NCBI RefSeq assembly: GCF_003008555.2
Contig: NZ_CP027665.1
Span: forward strand, 3,410,001-3,474,000
Length of the DNA: 64,000 nucleotides
Direction of reading: 5' to 3'
Source of the DNA: Pukyongiella litopenaei
GTDB lineage: Bacteria; Pseudomonadota; Alphaproteobacteria; Rhodobacterales; Rhodobacteraceae
Both the position numbers and the translations under genes were made by a program. The notes under the pieces were generated by a model that ran no database searches, was not told the DNA's origin, and saw only the letters and a program-made list of their open reading frames with translations. Of this stretch, positions 19,995-32,865 are shown one piece after another (the first letter of the stretch is position 1; each line of letters starts with the position of its first letter).

Positions 19995-20022
19995 CGGCTG
20001 TTTCGCTGACACTGCGACCGGC

Positions 20023-21168
20023 TCAGGCGCCTTTCCAGATCCAGCCGCCGCCATAGATGCGGCTGCCGCCGGTTTCGTAGAACACGCAGGCCTGGCCCGG
20101 CGACACGCCTTCTTCGGGGGTCAGCAGTTCCACCTCGGCGGTGGTGTCGCTGAGCGGGCGCAGGATCGCCTCGCGCGGCGGCCGGGTCGAGCGGACCTTG
20201 ACCGACAGATGCCATTCATCGCGCGCGGTAAAGGGGGTGTCGCCCAGCCAGTTGATTTCGCGTACCGGTATCGTGCGGGTCGCCAGCATCTCCTTGGGGC
20301 CGACGATCACCCGCTTGGCGTCGACATCCAGCCGGACCACATAGAGCGGCTCGGACAGCCCGCCGATGCCGAGGCCGCGGCGTTGCCCGATCGTGTAGTG
20401 GATCACGCCGTCATGCACGCCCAGAACGCGCCCGTCGGCGTGAACGATGTCGCCGGGTTCCGCCGCGCCGGGGCGCAGTTTCTCGATCACCGCGGCATAG
20501 TCGCCGTTCGGCACGAAGCAGATGTCCTGGCTGTCGGGCTTGTCGGCGACCGCCAGGCCGTATTGCGCCGCCAATGCGCGGGTCGCATCCTTGCTGGGCA
20601 GGTGCCCGAGCGGGAACCGCAGGAAGGACAGCTGTTCCGGCGTCGTCGAGAACAGGAAATAGGACTGGTCGCGATTGGCGTCCTCGGCGCAATGCAGTTC
20701 GGGGCCGTTCGGACCCTGCTTGCGCTGGATATAGTGGCCGGTAGCCATGCAATCGGCCTCGAGATCGCGCGCGGTTTCCAGCAGATCCTTGAATTTCACC
20801 CGCTCGTTGCAGCGGATGCAGGGCACCGGCGTTGCGCCACCCAGATAGCTGTCGGCGAACTCGTCAATCACCGCGTCGCGAAAGATGTTCTCGTAATCCA
20901 GCACATAATGCGGGAATCCGCGTTCCTCGGCCACGCGCCGCGCATCGTGAATGTCGATCCCGGCGCAACAGGCGCCTTTCTTGGCCAGGGCGGCGCCGTG
21001 GTCGTAAAGCTGCAGCGTCACGCCAACGACATCATAGCCCTGATCGGCCAGGTGGGCGGCGACGACGGAACTGTCGACGCCGCCGGACATGGCCACCACG
21101 ACCCGTGTTTCCGCGGGCGGTTTGGCAAAGCCGAGGGAATTCAGCGGTGCGTCTGTATCCAGCGCCAT
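20023..21168 (-). CDS. mnmA: tRNA-specific 2-thiouridylase
   Basis: A 381-residue enzyme that thiolates U34 of tRNA for Glu, Gln and Lys. The PP-loop [10 protein letters not shown] lies near residue 30. A catalytic Cys is in [12 protein letters not shown] and the second in GQACVFYE near the C terminus. GHYIQRK and [11 protein letters not shown] are family landmarks. The start follows AGGAG. Its sulfur comes through a cysteine desulfurase relay, so it depends on Fe-S/sulfur genes such as those near 53 kb. Confidence 0.97.
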   Translation of the reverse strand: MALDTDAPLNSLGFAKPPAETRVVVAMSGGVDSSVVAAHLADQGYDVVGVTLQLYDHGAALAKKGACCAGIDIHDARRVAEERGFPHYVLDYENIFRDAVIDEFADSYLGGATPVPCIRCNERVKFKDLLETARDLEADCMATGHYIQRKQGPNGPELHCAEDANRDQSYFLFSTTPEQLSFLRFPLGHLPSKDATRALAAQYGLAVADKPDSQDICFVPNGDYAAVIEKLRPGAAEPGDIVHADGRVLGVHDGVIHYTIGQRRGLGIGGLSEPLYVVRLDVDAKRVIVGPKEMLATRTIPVREINWLGDTPFTARDEWHLSVKVRSTRPPREAILRPLSDTTAEVELLTPEEGVSPGQACVFYETGGSRIYGGGWIWKGA

Positions 21169-21206
21169 GGGGCGGCTCCTGACAGGAAGAGAAGTGCCGC
21201 AGAATA

Positions 21207-21219
21207 TAGGAAAATCCTA
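21207..21219. promoter_or_regulatory. Small palindrome between mnmA and sciP
   Basis: TAGGA-AAA-TCCTA, a perfect 5-base inverted repeat in the 128-base divergent region. It lies about 40 bases upstream of mnmA. It could be an operator; no known regulator is suggested. Confidence 0.25.
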
Positions 21220-21296
21220 CCGACTCTCAAGGCCCGGTTTCACGGCCCGTTAAGGCGAGGGGGCAATGGTGGGGCGGGTGACTGAAAGGGGATGGG

Positions 21297-21578
21297 ATGA
21301 TGTTTCTCAAGAAAGTCGACGGGCCGCGGGCGGTGAAGCTGCCGGATGGCAGGGTGATGACGCGCGCCGACCTGCCGCCGGCGGACACGCGGCGCTGGGT
21401 CGCATCACGCAAGGCGGCGGTCGTGCGCGGTGTGCTCTACGGCCTGATCGCGCAGTCCGAGGCACTGCAACGCTATGCGCTGTCCGAAGAAGAATTCCGC
21501 GGTTGGATCAAGGCGGTGGCGGATCATGGTGAAGAGGGGCTGAAAATCGCGGCGCTGCGAAAAATGAGGCAACCTTAG
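21297..21578 (+). CDS. sciP: SciP family (DUF1153) CtrA-antagonist protein
   Basis: A 93-residue protein with the DUF1153 core: VKLPDGRVMTRADLPP, TRRWVASRKAAVVRGV and LSEEEFRGWIKAVADHG, a helix-turn-helix-like fold. In Caulobacter SciP binds CtrA and blocks its recruitment of RNA polymerase during G1. Here it lies immediately upstream of ctrA in the same orientation, 99 bases apart, supporting that role. Start ATG 21297 or 21300 cannot be separated. The stop codon lies inside a 15-base palindrome (21569-21583). Confidence 0.9.
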   Translation: MMFLKKVDGPRAVKLPDGRVMTRADLPPADTRRWVASRKAAVVRGVLYGLIAQSEALQRYALSEEEFRGWIKAVADHGEEGLKIAALRKMRQP

Positions 21579-21583
21579 GTTGC
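21569..21583. promoter_or_regulatory. Perfect 15-base palindrome over the sciP stop
   Basis: GCAACCT-T-AGGTTGC, seven-base arms around one base, covers the TAG stop of sciP (21576-21578) at the head of the ctrA upstream region. The one-base centre suits a protein-binding site better than an RNA hairpin. There is no T-run after it. Confidence 0.35.
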
Positions 21584-21599
21584 GCGATGCGGTTTCTAT

Positions 21600-21641
21600 G
21601 TTACGGTAACGCGAAGTTAACTATTCTTTTTCACGGTTAAT
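21600..21641 (+). promoter_or_regulatory. ctrA upstream AT-rich region with GTTAA half-sites
   Basis: Contains GTTAC-G-GTAAC (21600-21610), GTTAAC (21616-21621) and GGTTAAT (21635-21641). The two TTAA cores are exactly 20 bases apart. CtrA boxes are usually TTAA-N7-TTAA; the spacing here is different, so autoregulation by CtrA is possible but not shown. Confidence 0.35.
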
Positions 21642-21677
21642 GCGATCGAGAAAACTGATTGAGGCGGAGAGCGTTAC

Positions 21678-26675
<4,998 letters not shown>

Positions 26676-26703
26676 GGCCGTCACCCCACAAATGTTCACA
26701 AAC

Positions 26704-26718
26704 GTTCTCTAAAAGTTC
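26704..26718 (+). promoter_or_regulatory. LexA (SOS) box, alphaproteobacterial type
   Basis: GTTC-TCTAAAA-GTTC is an exact match to the alphaproteobacterial LexA operator GTTC-N7-GTTC. A third GTTC (26694-26697) lies 6 bases upstream of the first. The box sits 72 bases before a 40-codon gene and after recG, in a locally AT-rich stretch. Confidence 0.75.
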
Positions 26719-26750
26719 TTTACTTGGACGGCGAGATGTGAGAACAAAGG

Positions 26751-26776
26751 GTCAACAAATGCTTAACCATGTTGAC
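26751..26776 (+). promoter_or_regulatory. Leader hairpin before the small SOS gene
   Basis: GTCAACA (26751-26757) and TGTTGAC (26770-26776) form a perfect 7-base inverted repeat around a 12-base loop. The ribosome site AGGGAG begins one base after it (26777), so folding could affect translation. Confidence 0.4.
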
Positions 26777-26789
26777 AGGGAGCAGACCC

Positions 26790-26912
26790 ATGATGACCCA
26801 GATCCGCACCGCCCTTCGCCGGTCCCAGGATACGCTGTTGCAGGATGCCGCCGGGGCCGCTGCGCTGGTGGTCATGCTGGTTGTCGGGCTGCACCTGCCG
26901 GGGCTCGCCTGA
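26790..26912 (+). CDS. Small SOS-linked single-pass membrane protein
   Basis: A 40-residue ORF with AGGGAG at 7 bases before ATG 26790 (a second ATG follows directly). The N-terminal half is basic and polar (TQIRTALRRSQDTLLQD) and the C-terminal half is one hydrophobic helix (AALVVMLVVGLHLPGLA), so the basic end should stay cytoplasmic. The upstream SOS box predicts induction by DNA damage. Caulobacter SidA is a known SOS-induced small membrane division inhibitor; size, topology and control are similar but the sequence is not obviously homologous. Function is unknown; translation is not proven. Confidence 0.7.
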   Translation: MMTQIRTALRRSQDTLLQDAAGAAALVVMLVVGLHLPGLA

Positions 26913-26936
26913 GCTACTGAGAGTTTCTGCCTGCGA

Positions 26937-27105
26937 TCTCATGCCGGGTGAGCCCGGACATCATGTCCTGTGTACGCTGCAAGAGGGGCTGCCTGACCCT
27001 GTTCTTGCCGGGCCTGCCCATTGGCCCGGGCCGGGCACCCGGAGCCGACATGAGACCCGCACTGCCTGCCGCCGCCATCCGCCCGGGATGCGCGGCGGTT
27101 TTTTT
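26937..27105 (+). ncRNA. Structured noncoding RNA ending in an intrinsic terminator
   Basis: TCTCATG (26937-26943) pairs with CATGAGA (27049-27055), and the adjoining CCGGGTG (26944-26950) with CACCCGG (27036-27042), closing a 14-pair stem with a 6-base bulge. Inside are three hairpins: GGACA-TCA-TGTCC (26956-26968), GCAAG/CTTGC extended by AGGG/CCCT (26979-27008), and CGGGCC/GGCCCG (27009-27028). A terminator follows directly. It begins 24 bases after the small membrane gene, so it may be its 3' untranslated region or an independent RNA. The length (about 169) is compatible with 6S RNA, but I cannot assign a family. Confidence 0.55.
27069..27105 (+). terminator. Strong rho-independent terminator
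   Basis: CCGCCGC then CATCC pair with GGATG and GCGGCGG (one bulged C), 12 base pairs with a 5-base loop, followed by seven T (27099-27105). Orientation is plus, ending the small gene/structured RNA transcript before the convergent scaffold gene. Confidence 0.88.
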
Positions 27106-27128
27106 GTCCGGAACGCGGTGTTGACGGG

Positions 27129-27581
27129 TCAGGCGCAGTTGGCCTGTTCGGCCTTTTCCATCGCCTCTGCGGTCGCTTCGATCGCCAGCAGGATCGATGC
27201 GTGGCGGTTCTTGAAATCGCGGGCGGGCAACAGGACCTCGAACCCGTCAAAGGGGGCGTCCGGAACCGGACCGCCGGATCTGAGCATGGCGCGCAGTTGA
27301 TCGCGGGCCGTTTCCACCTGTTCGCGGGTCGCGCCGATCACGGCCGCACCGACCACGGCCGCCGCCGCCTGTCCCAGGGCGCAGGCCTTGACGTCCTGTC
27401 CGAACCCGGTGATGCGGCCGTCACGCAGGGCCACATCCACCGTGACCGTCGAGCCGCAGAGCGGCGAGCGGCGTTTGACCGTGGCATCCGGTGCGTCGAG
27501 GCGGTGCAGATGCGGAATGTCGGCCGCAAGCGCGAGAATGCGTGCCGAGTAGAGCTTGATCAGGTCGCTGTCGCCGGACAT
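27129..27581 (-). CDS. Iron-sulfur scaffold protein, IscU/SufU type
   Basis: A 150-residue member of the U-type scaffold family. The three expected cysteines are present: PLCGSTV (near residue 54), KACALGQAA (near 80), and a Cys in the last three residues (ANCA). IscU proteins assemble Fe-S clusters; SufU-like members can act as zinc-dependent sulfur carriers for SufS. ATG at 27581 follows AGGGAAAG. It is not beside the suf operon (25 kb away) but next to hisI, divergently. Scaffold versus sulfur-transfer role is not resolved. Confidence 0.85.
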   Translation of the reverse strand: MSGDSDLIKLYSARILALAADIPHLHRLDAPDATVKRRSPLCGSTVTVDVALRDGRITGFGQDVKACALGQAAAAVVGAAVIGATREQVETARDQLRAMLRSGGPVPDAPFDGFEVLLPARDFKNRHASILLAIEATAEAMEKAEQANCA

Positions 27582-27649
27582 GGCTTTCCCTCGTCGATGC
27601 TCCTTATTACATAGTCCCGCAACGCGGTTATGCAAAAGGGTTTTCATTG

Positions 27650-28009
27650 ATGTCCTTCGATACCGATACCCTGGTCTTTGACAATGCGGGGCTGATCCCG
27701 GCCATAGCGCAGGATTGCGAAAGCGGCGAGGTGCTGATGATGGCCTGGATGAACGCCGAGGCGGTGGGGCGCACGCTGGAAACCGGGCGGGTCACCTACT
27801 GGTCCCGGTCGCGGTCGTCATTCTGGGTCAAGGGCGAAAGCTCGGGCCATGTGCAGGAACTGGTCGATTTCAGGGTCGATTGCGATCGTGATTGCCTGTT
27901 GCTGCAGGTGCGCCAGACCGGACCGGCCTGTCACACCAACCGGCGCAGCTGTTTTTTTACCGCGCTTCGTGCGGGGGAAGAGGTCGAACTGATGGCGCCG
28001 ATGGGCTGA
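27650..28009 (+). CDS. hisI: Phosphoribosyl-AMP cyclohydrolase
   Basis: A 119-residue enzyme for the third step of histidine synthesis, opening the adenine ring of PR-AMP. Seen: [31 protein letters not shown], and the metal-binding [10 protein letters not shown] and [13 protein letters not shown] cysteines. Monofunctional: no HisE pyrophosphohydrolase domain. ATG at 27650 is preferred to an overlapping TTG at 27647. It is divergent from the scaffold gene. Confidence 0.96.
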   Translation: MSFDTDTLVFDNAGLIPAIAQDCESGEVLMMAWMNAEAVGRTLETGRVTYWSRSRSSFWVKGESSGHVQELVDFRVDCDRDCLLLQVRQTGPACHTNRRSCFFTALRAGEEVELMAPMG

Positions 28010-28030
28010 AATCGTCCTGCGGGCGATGCC

Positions 28031-28060
28031 TCCGGCGGGGATATTTTGGGCAAGAGGAAG
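28031..28060 (+). repeat. Intergenic hairpin-plus-box element, copy B
   Basis: Shares GGATATTTTGGGCAAGAGGA with copy C (53320-53348) at all but one position. It lies between the convergent hisI and gluQ genes. The flanking stem seen in copies A and C is weak here. Confidence 0.5.
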
Positions 28061-28067
28061 CAGGCGG

Positions 28068-28913
28068 TCAGAGACCGACCATCCGGCGGATGTCGCGGGG
28101 GCTGGCGCCGTCTGCCCGGTAGGTGGCGATGGCGCGGGCATCGTCACGCTTGGCCAGCCGTTTTCCGTTTTCGTCCCGGATCAGCCGGTGGTGGTGATAG
28201 ACCGGCGTGGGAAGGCCCAGCAGCGCCTGCAACAGGACCTGCAACGGCGTCGTATCGAACAGGTCGCCGCCGCGGATCACATGGGTGATCCCCTGTCCCG
28301 CATCGTCGATGACGGCGGCCAGCACATAGGAGGCGGTCTCGATCTCCTTGCGGCCGAGCACCGCGTCGCCGGTGGTGCATCGCAGATCGTTCGCGGTCAC
28401 AATCCGCAGCCCGGCCCGTTCCGGCCCGGTTTCGGTGAAGGCCAGCGGCATGCGGTCGGACAGGGCGGTGATGGCCTTGTCCATGTTCAGCCGCAGCGCA
28501 TCGCCGGGGCGGCGGTCGGTCATGTCGCGGTGGCGGCAGGTGCCGGGATAGACCGGCGGCAGCGGTGCGCCTTCCTGCGGCGCCGAAAGCGCGGCACGGA
28601 TATCGGAGCGGCGGCAGGAGCAGGGGTAGACCAACCCGCGTGCCGCGAGATCCATCAGGGCGTCGTTGTAGCGGCGCAGGTGGTCGGACTGGCGCAGCAC
28701 CGGCGTTTCCCAGCTCAGGCCGAGCCAGTGCAGGTCGTCATAGATCTGTTGTTCCCAGCACTCGCGGGCGCGGGCGGTGTCTGTGTCTTCGATCCGCAGC
28801 AGGAACCGGCCCTGTCCGGCCCGCGCCATGTCATGGGCGAGCAGCGCCGAATAGGCATGTCCGAGATGCAGCGGGCCGGTGGGGGATGGCGCAAAGCGGG
28901 TTGTGAGTGTCAC
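28068..28913 (-). CDS. gluQ: Glutamyl-Q tRNA(Asp) synthetase
   Basis: A 281-residue truncated relative of glutamyl-tRNA synthetase that glutamylates queuosine in tRNA(Asp). The class I signature is FAPSPTGPLHLGHAYSA, with LLRIEDTDTAR and the zinc-binding YPCSCRRSDI plus a later GTCRHRD. The anticodon-binding domain is absent, and the KMSKS loop is altered to KRLAKRDD, both typical of GluQ. Its start overlaps the upstream methyltransferase stop (ATGA type, 4 bases). Confidence 0.94.
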   Translation of the reverse strand: MTLTTRFAPSPTGPLHLGHAYSALLAHDMARAGQGRFLLRIEDTDTARARECWEQQIYDDLHWLGLSWETPVLRQSDHLRRYNDALMDLAARGLVYPCSCRRSDIRAALSAPQEGAPLPPVYPGTCRHRDMTDRRPGDALRLNMDKAITALSDRMPLAFTETGPERAGLRIVTANDLRCTTGDAVLGRKEIETASYVLAAVIDDAGQGITHVIRGGDLFDTTPLQVLLQALLGLPTPVYHHHRLIRDENGKRLAKRDDARAIATYRADGASPRDIRRMVGL

Positions 28914-29524
28914 GCTTTTTCAATCACATAGACTTCGGCGTTGAGGTCGAGCCCGGGTAGGTGCGGCCCGTATTCCCGGAACAGGAGCCGTGCCTTGCCC
29001 GGTTGCAGCCAGGCGTCACGCTTGGTGGTGAACGCGGCGTCGGCGAGCGTATGATCGTTGTAGGAAAAGGCGAACAGTCCGCCTGTGGCCAGCGCGTCCA
29101 TCACCAGATCGAAGGTTTCGGGCGGCGCGGCGCCGGTGCCGAGCACGCCGGCCCCCGTGATCGCTGCATAGGCGCCCGGTTCGACCGGGGTCGGGTTGTC
29201 GAGGTCGATCTGCGACAGGCGGCGATAGCAGGACCGGCGCCGTGCGCCGTCGAGCATCTCGGGGGATGGGTCCATCCCGTCGATCCGTTCGAAACCGGCC
29301 CGGCGCAGCGCCAGCCCGGACAGGCCGGTGCCGCAGCCGTAATCGAGGATCGGCAACCCCGGGTGCGGCCGCAGCGACCACAGCGCATCGGCCACCCGGC
29401 CGGGCGTGGCATAGCCGTTTTCGGCGATTTCCCGATCATAGGAGGCGGCCCAGCGGTCGTAGAGCGCGCGGGTGTCCTCGGGCGTTTCCAGCCCATAGAC
29501 GGTATCGAGAAATTTCTCGGCCAT
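28910..29524 (-). CDS. Class I SAM-dependent methyltransferase
   Basis: A 204-residue protein with the Rossmann SAM-binding motif ILDYGCGTGLSGLAL near residue 60, GMDPSPEMLDGAR (acidic residue for ribose), and FDLVMDALATGGLFAFSYN. It resembles small Williams-Beuren/UbiE-like methyltransferases of this lineage. The substrate is not known. It lies in a minus-strand run with gluQ downstream and trmFO upstream, so a tRNA-related role is conceivable but not shown. Confidence 0.85.
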   Translation of the reverse strand: MAEKFLDTVYGLETPEDTRALYDRWAASYDREIAENGYATPGRVADALWSLRPHPGLPILDYGCGTGLSGLALRRAGFERIDGMDPSPEMLDGARRRSCYRRLSQIDLDNPTPVEPGAYAAITGAGVLGTGAAPPETFDLVMDALATGGLFAFSYNDHTLADAAFTTKRDAWLQPGKARLLFREYGPHLPGLDLNAEVYVIEKA

Positions 29525-29546
29525 GATCCGAGGATAGAAGGGCGGA

Positions 29547-30902
29547 TCAGGCCGCGTCCAGTTCGATCTGCGCCAGCCAGGCGGACCAGGCCGCCTTTGC
29601 GCGGTCGGTATAGGCCTTGTAGCGGTCCTTGCGTCCGCGCCGCCCCCCCCTGAGCCCGTCGACCGGGCGGAACAGGCCGAAATTGACGTTCATCGGCTGA
29701 AAGGTCCTGGCCTCGGCGCCGCCAGTGATATGATGAACCAGCGCGCCCATGGCGCTGTCCTGCGGCACCGGGGGCAGCGCGTGTCCGAGGATTTCGGCGG
29801 CGGCCAGGCGACCGGCGAGCAGCCCCATCGCCGCGCTTTCCACATAGCCCTCGACGCCGGTGACCTGCCCGGCAAAGCGGATATTGGGTTTCGATTTCAG
29901 CCGCATCTGGTCGTCCAGCAATGTGGGCGCGTTGAGAAAGGTGTTGCGATGGATGCCGCCGAGACGCGCGAACCGGGCGTTTTCCAGGCCGGAAATCATC
30001 CTGAATACATCGGTTTGCGCGCCATACTTCATCTTTGTCTGGAAGCCGACGATATTGTAGAGCGTGCCCAGTGCGTTGTCGCGGCGCAGCTGCACGACCG
30101 CGTGGGGCTTGTCGTCGGGGCGATGCGCGTTGGTCAGCCCGACCGGTTTCATCGGGCCATGGCGCAGGGTTTCGCGGCCACGCTCTGCCATCACCTCGAT
30201 GGGCAGGCAGCCGTCGAAATAGGTGGCGGTTTCGCCGTCGTGAAACTCGGTCTTGTCGGCGGCCAGTATCGCGTCGATGAAAGCGTCATACTGGTCGCGG
30301 CTCATCGGGCAGTTGAGATAGGCGGTGCGTTCTTCCTCGGTTTCGCCCTTGTCATAGCGCGATTGCCGCCAGGCCTGATCCATGTCGATGCTGTCGGCAT
30401 AGACGATGGGCGCGATGGCGTCGAAGAATGCCAGTGCCTGGGTTCCGGTCTCGGCGCGTATCGCGTCTCCGAGTGCGGGCGAGGTGAGCGGCCCGGTTGC
30501 AAAGATCCAGTGCCCCTCATCGGGCAGGTCGGTGATCTCTTCGTGGCTCACCGCGACATTGGGCAGCGCCGTCAGCCGTTCGGTCACGGTTTCGGCGAAG
30601 GGGTCGCGATCCACGGCCAACGCGCCACCGGCGGGCAGGCGGTGCGCGTCGGCGGATGCCATGATCAGCCCGCCGGCGGCGCGCATTTCCCAATGCAGCA
30701 GCCCGACCGCGTTCTGTTCGTCGTCATCGGACCGAAACGAATTGGAACAGACCATCTCGGCCAGGTTGCCGGTCTTGTGGGCGAAGGTTTCGACCTTTGG
30801 GCGCATTTCGTGGATCACCACGGGAACACCCATGCGGGCGGCCTGCCAGGCTGCCTCGGACCCGGCCATGCCGCCGCCGACGATGTGAAGCTGTTGTTTC
30901 AT
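29547..30902 (-). CDS. trmFO: Methylenetetrahydrofolate-tRNA-(uracil-54-C5)-methyltransferase
   Basis: A 451-residue FAD enzyme that makes T54 in tRNA using methylene-THF and NADPH. FAD motif [16 protein letters not shown] at the N terminus; [10 protein letters not shown] and [13 protein letters not shown] are family blocks, and the C terminus has [15 protein letters not shown] 30902 (MKQQLHIV) is chosen; an in-frame ATG three codons upstream (30911) is equally possible, since neither has a good ribosome site. Confidence 0.95.
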   Translation of the reverse strand: MKQQLHIVGGGMAGSEAAWQAARMGVPVVIHEMRPKVETFAHKTGNLAEMVCSNSFRSDDDEQNAVGLLHWEMRAAGGLIMASADAHRLPAGGALAVDRDPFAETVTERLTALPNVAVSHEEITDLPDEGHWIFATGPLTSPALGDAIRAETGTQALAFFDAIAPIVYADSIDMDQAWRQSRYDKGETEEERTAYLNCPMSRDQYDAFIDAILAADKTEFHDGETATYFDGCLPIEVMAERGRETLRHGPMKPVGLTNAHRPDDKPHAVVQLRRDNALGTLYNIVGFQTKMKYGAQTDVFRMISGLENARFARLGGIHRNTFLNAPTLLDDQMRLKSKPNIRFAGQVTGVEGYVESAAMGLLAGRLAAAEILGHALPPVPQDSAMGALVHHITGGAEARTFQPMNVNFGLFRPVDGLRGGRRGRKDRYKAYTDRAKAAWSAWLAQIELDAA

Positions 30903-30946
30903 GCCGCCCATCTAGGGCAGCGGCGGGATCGGCTCAAGCCTTGCGA

Positions 30947-31732
30947 TCAGTCCTGCCAGTCGGGCAGGCGTTTTTCGATGAAGGCCGCGATCCCTTCGGC
31001 GGTGTCGCGATAGAGCATGTTTTCGACCATCACGTCGCGGGCATGGTCATAGGCGGCCTCGATCGGCATCTGCAACTGGTCGTAGAAAGCACTCTTGCCG
31101 ATTTTCACCGCCACGCCGAGTTTGCCGGCCAGCTTGTCGGCCAGGTCGGATGTGGCGGCGTCGAGGTCTTCGGGGGCAACGGCGCGATTGATCAGACCGA
31201 GCTCGGCGGCGCGATCCGCCTCGATGAACGCGCCCGTGGTCAGCATCTCGAATGCCTGCTTGGCCGGGATGTTGCGCGACAGGGCGACCATCGGCGTCGA
31301 GCAGAACAGGCCGATATTCACCCCGTTCACCCCGAATCGCGTGCCATGCGCGGCGATGGCCAGGTCGCAGGACGCGACCAGCTGGCATCCGGCGGCGGTG
31401 GCGATGCCGTGAACCTGCGCGATCACCGGCTGGGGCAGGGCGCGGATCGACAGCATCATCCGCGAACAGCGGTCGAACAGGTCGCTGAAACCGGCACGCC
31501 CACCGTCCTCGGCCTGCCGTCCCGCGGTCATCTGTTTCAGGTCATGCCCGGCGCAGAAGACCTTGCCCGCGCCGGACAGGATCACCGCGCGTATCCCGCT
31601 GTCCTGCCTTAGCGCGTCGAACTCGGCCTGCAGCGCGGCAATCATCTCGTCGGACAGCGCGTTGAGGTTCCCCGGCGAGTTCAGGATCAACCGCGCAACG
31701 CGGCCCGTGTCGCGACGTTCCAGAATTGCCAT
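30947..31732 (-). CDS. Enoyl-CoA hydratase/isomerase family protein
   Basis: A 261-residue crotonase-fold protein. KVFCAGHDLKQM forms part of the CoA pocket and oxyanion hole, and GIATAAGCQLVASCDLAIA is the second oxyanion segment. GVNIGLFCSTPMV is conserved in the ECHDC3-like subgroup. At the position of the second catalytic Glu the motif differs from classical hydratases, so the reaction is uncertain. The start follows GGAGGGCAAG. It is divergent from the thioesterase gene. Confidence 0.9.
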   Translation of the reverse strand: MAILERRDTGRVARLILNSPGNLNALSDEMIAALQAEFDALRQDSGIRAVILSGAGKVFCAGHDLKQMTAGRQAEDGGRAGFSDLFDRCSRMMLSIRALPQPVIAQVHGIATAAGCQLVASCDLAIAAHGTRFGVNGVNIGLFCSTPMVALSRNIPAKQAFEMLTTGAFIEADRAAELGLINRAVAPEDLDAATSDLADKLAGKLGVAVKIGKSAFYDQLQMPIEAAYDHARDVMVENMLYRDTAEGIAAFIEKRLPDWQD

Positions 31733-31790
31733 CTTGCCCTCCGCTTGGCTGCCGGGCCAACACTAGGCGGGGAAGAGGGAAAGGAAAAGC

Positions 31791-32213
31791 ATGTCTCTTG
31801 CGCTGACTATCGACGAACTGGCCTCGTATCTCGAGGAGGTGTTTCCGCAGGTCCGCAACGATTTCGCGTTCGATCTGCTCGAGGAGGACCGGCTGCGGAT
31901 GCGCCTGCTGGTGGGAGAGCGGCATCTGCGGCCGGGCGGCACGGTTTCGGGGCCGTCCATGTTCAGCCTCGCCGATTGCGCGGTCTATGCGATGGTGCTG
32001 GCGCGGGTCGGGCGCAAGGCGCTGGCGGTCACGACCAACTGTTCCATCGACTTCATGCGCAAACCGGCCGCCGACGCGGATCTGATCGCCGATTGCCGGT
32101 TGCTGAAACTGGGCCGGGTCCTGGCCGTGGGCGACGTGCTGATCCGTTCGGACGGTCTGGACAAGCCGGTTGCGCGCGCGACGCTGACCTATTCGATCCC
32201 GCCCGCGCGTTGA
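31791..32213 (+). CDS. PaaI-type hotdog thioesterase
   Basis: A 140-residue protein of the acyl-CoA thioesterase (PaaI/4HBT) family. HLRPGGTVSGPSMFSLADCAVY holds the active-site Asp region, and TTNCSIDFMRKPA is the second conserved strand. The start follows GAAAGGAAAAGC. It could hydrolyse the acyl-CoA product of the divergent crotonase; substrate unknown. Confidence 0.88.
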   Translation: MSLALTIDELASYLEEVFPQVRNDFAFDLLEEDRLRMRLLVGERHLRPGGTVSGPSMFSLADCAVYAMVLARVGRKALAVTTNCSIDFMRKPAADADLIADCRLLKLGRVLAVGDVLIRSDGLDKPVARATLTYSIPPAR

Positions 32214-32305
32214 GGCGGGGCGCGTTCGGCGGCGTTCATATGGGGTATTATGATACCATAAATATAAGCGCATGATAACACAAAGAAAATAACGTCCACC
32301 CGCAC

Positions 32306-32334
32306 TTGACCTGTATCGGGCGTGGCTTTAGACA
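32306..32334 (+). promoter_or_regulatory. Promoter for rplM-rpsI
   Basis: TTGACC (32306-32311), 17 bases, TAGACA (32329-32334). An AT-rich run (about 32240-32300) lies upstream and could serve as an UP element. The predicted start leaves a leader of about 60 bases before rplM. Confidence 0.65.
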
Positions 32335-32350
32335 CCGATCATCGAATTCG

Positions 32351-32374
32351 GACCGGTGCGGGTGCGTACCGGTC
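32351..32374 (+). promoter_or_regulatory. Leader hairpin of rplM
   Basis: GACCGGT (32351-32357) pairs with ACCGGTC (32368-32374) around a 10-base loop in the untranslated leader. L13 is known to repress its own operon at the mRNA leader in other bacteria, so this could be the target; not demonstrated. Confidence 0.4.
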
Positions 32375-32400
32375 TTTCACGTCAAATGGGAATACCCCTC

Positions 32401-32859
32401 ATGAAAACCTTCTCTGCAACGCCTGCAGACATCGACAAGAAGTGGATCCTGATCGACGCCGAGGGCGTGGTTCTGGGCCGTCTTGCCTCGATCGTCGCCA
32501 TGCGCCTGCGCGGCAAGCACAAGCCGTCCTTCACCCCGAACATGGACATGGGCGACAACGTCATCGTCATCAATGCCGACAAGGTGCAGATGACCGGCAA
32601 GAAACGCGACGAGCATCTCTATTGGCACACCGGCCATCCCGGCGGGATCAAGAGCCGCACCAAGCAGCAGATCCTGGATGGCGCGCACCCTGAACGCGTG
32701 GTGCTGCAGGCGGTCAAGCGGATGCTGCCCGGCAACCGTCTGAGCCGCCAGCAGATGACCAACCTGCGCGTCTATGCCGGCGCCGAGCATCCTCACGAGG
32801 CCCAGAGCCCCGAAGTTCTGGACGTGAAGTCCATGAACAAGAAAAACACCCGGAGCTGA
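32401..32859 (+). CDS. rplM: 50S ribosomal protein L13
   Basis: A 152-residue ribosomal protein. [17 protein letters not shown] and [18 protein letters not shown] open the conserved fold, followed by [14 protein letters not shown] and [18 protein letters not shown] at 32401 ([10 protein letters not shown]) matches family starts; an in-frame upstream start at 32356 lies within the leader. It is 6 bases upstream of rpsI. Confidence 0.98.
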   Translation: MKTFSATPADIDKKWILIDAEGVVLGRLASIVAMRLRGKHKPSFTPNMDMGDNVIVINADKVQMTGKKRDEHLYWHTGHPGGIKSRTKQQILDGAHPERVVLQAVKRMLPGNRLSRQQMTNLRVYAGAEHPHEAQSPEVLDVKSMNKKNTRS

Positions 32860-32865
32860 TGACCG

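Noticed and set aside
21600-21641. Canonical CtrA box TTAA-N7-TTAA upstream of ctrA
   Set aside because: The TTAA cores are 16 bases apart (20-base period), not 7, so a canonical site cannot be claimed.
26694-26707. A second SOS box formed by the first two GTTC copies
   Set aside because: The spacing is six bases, not seven, so it does not match the operator consensus.
26937-27105. SRP (4.5S) RNA or tmRNA assignment for the structured RNA
   Set aside because: The conserved SRP helix 8 sequence (AGGTCAGG/GGAAGCAGC type) and a tmRNA tag reading frame are absent.
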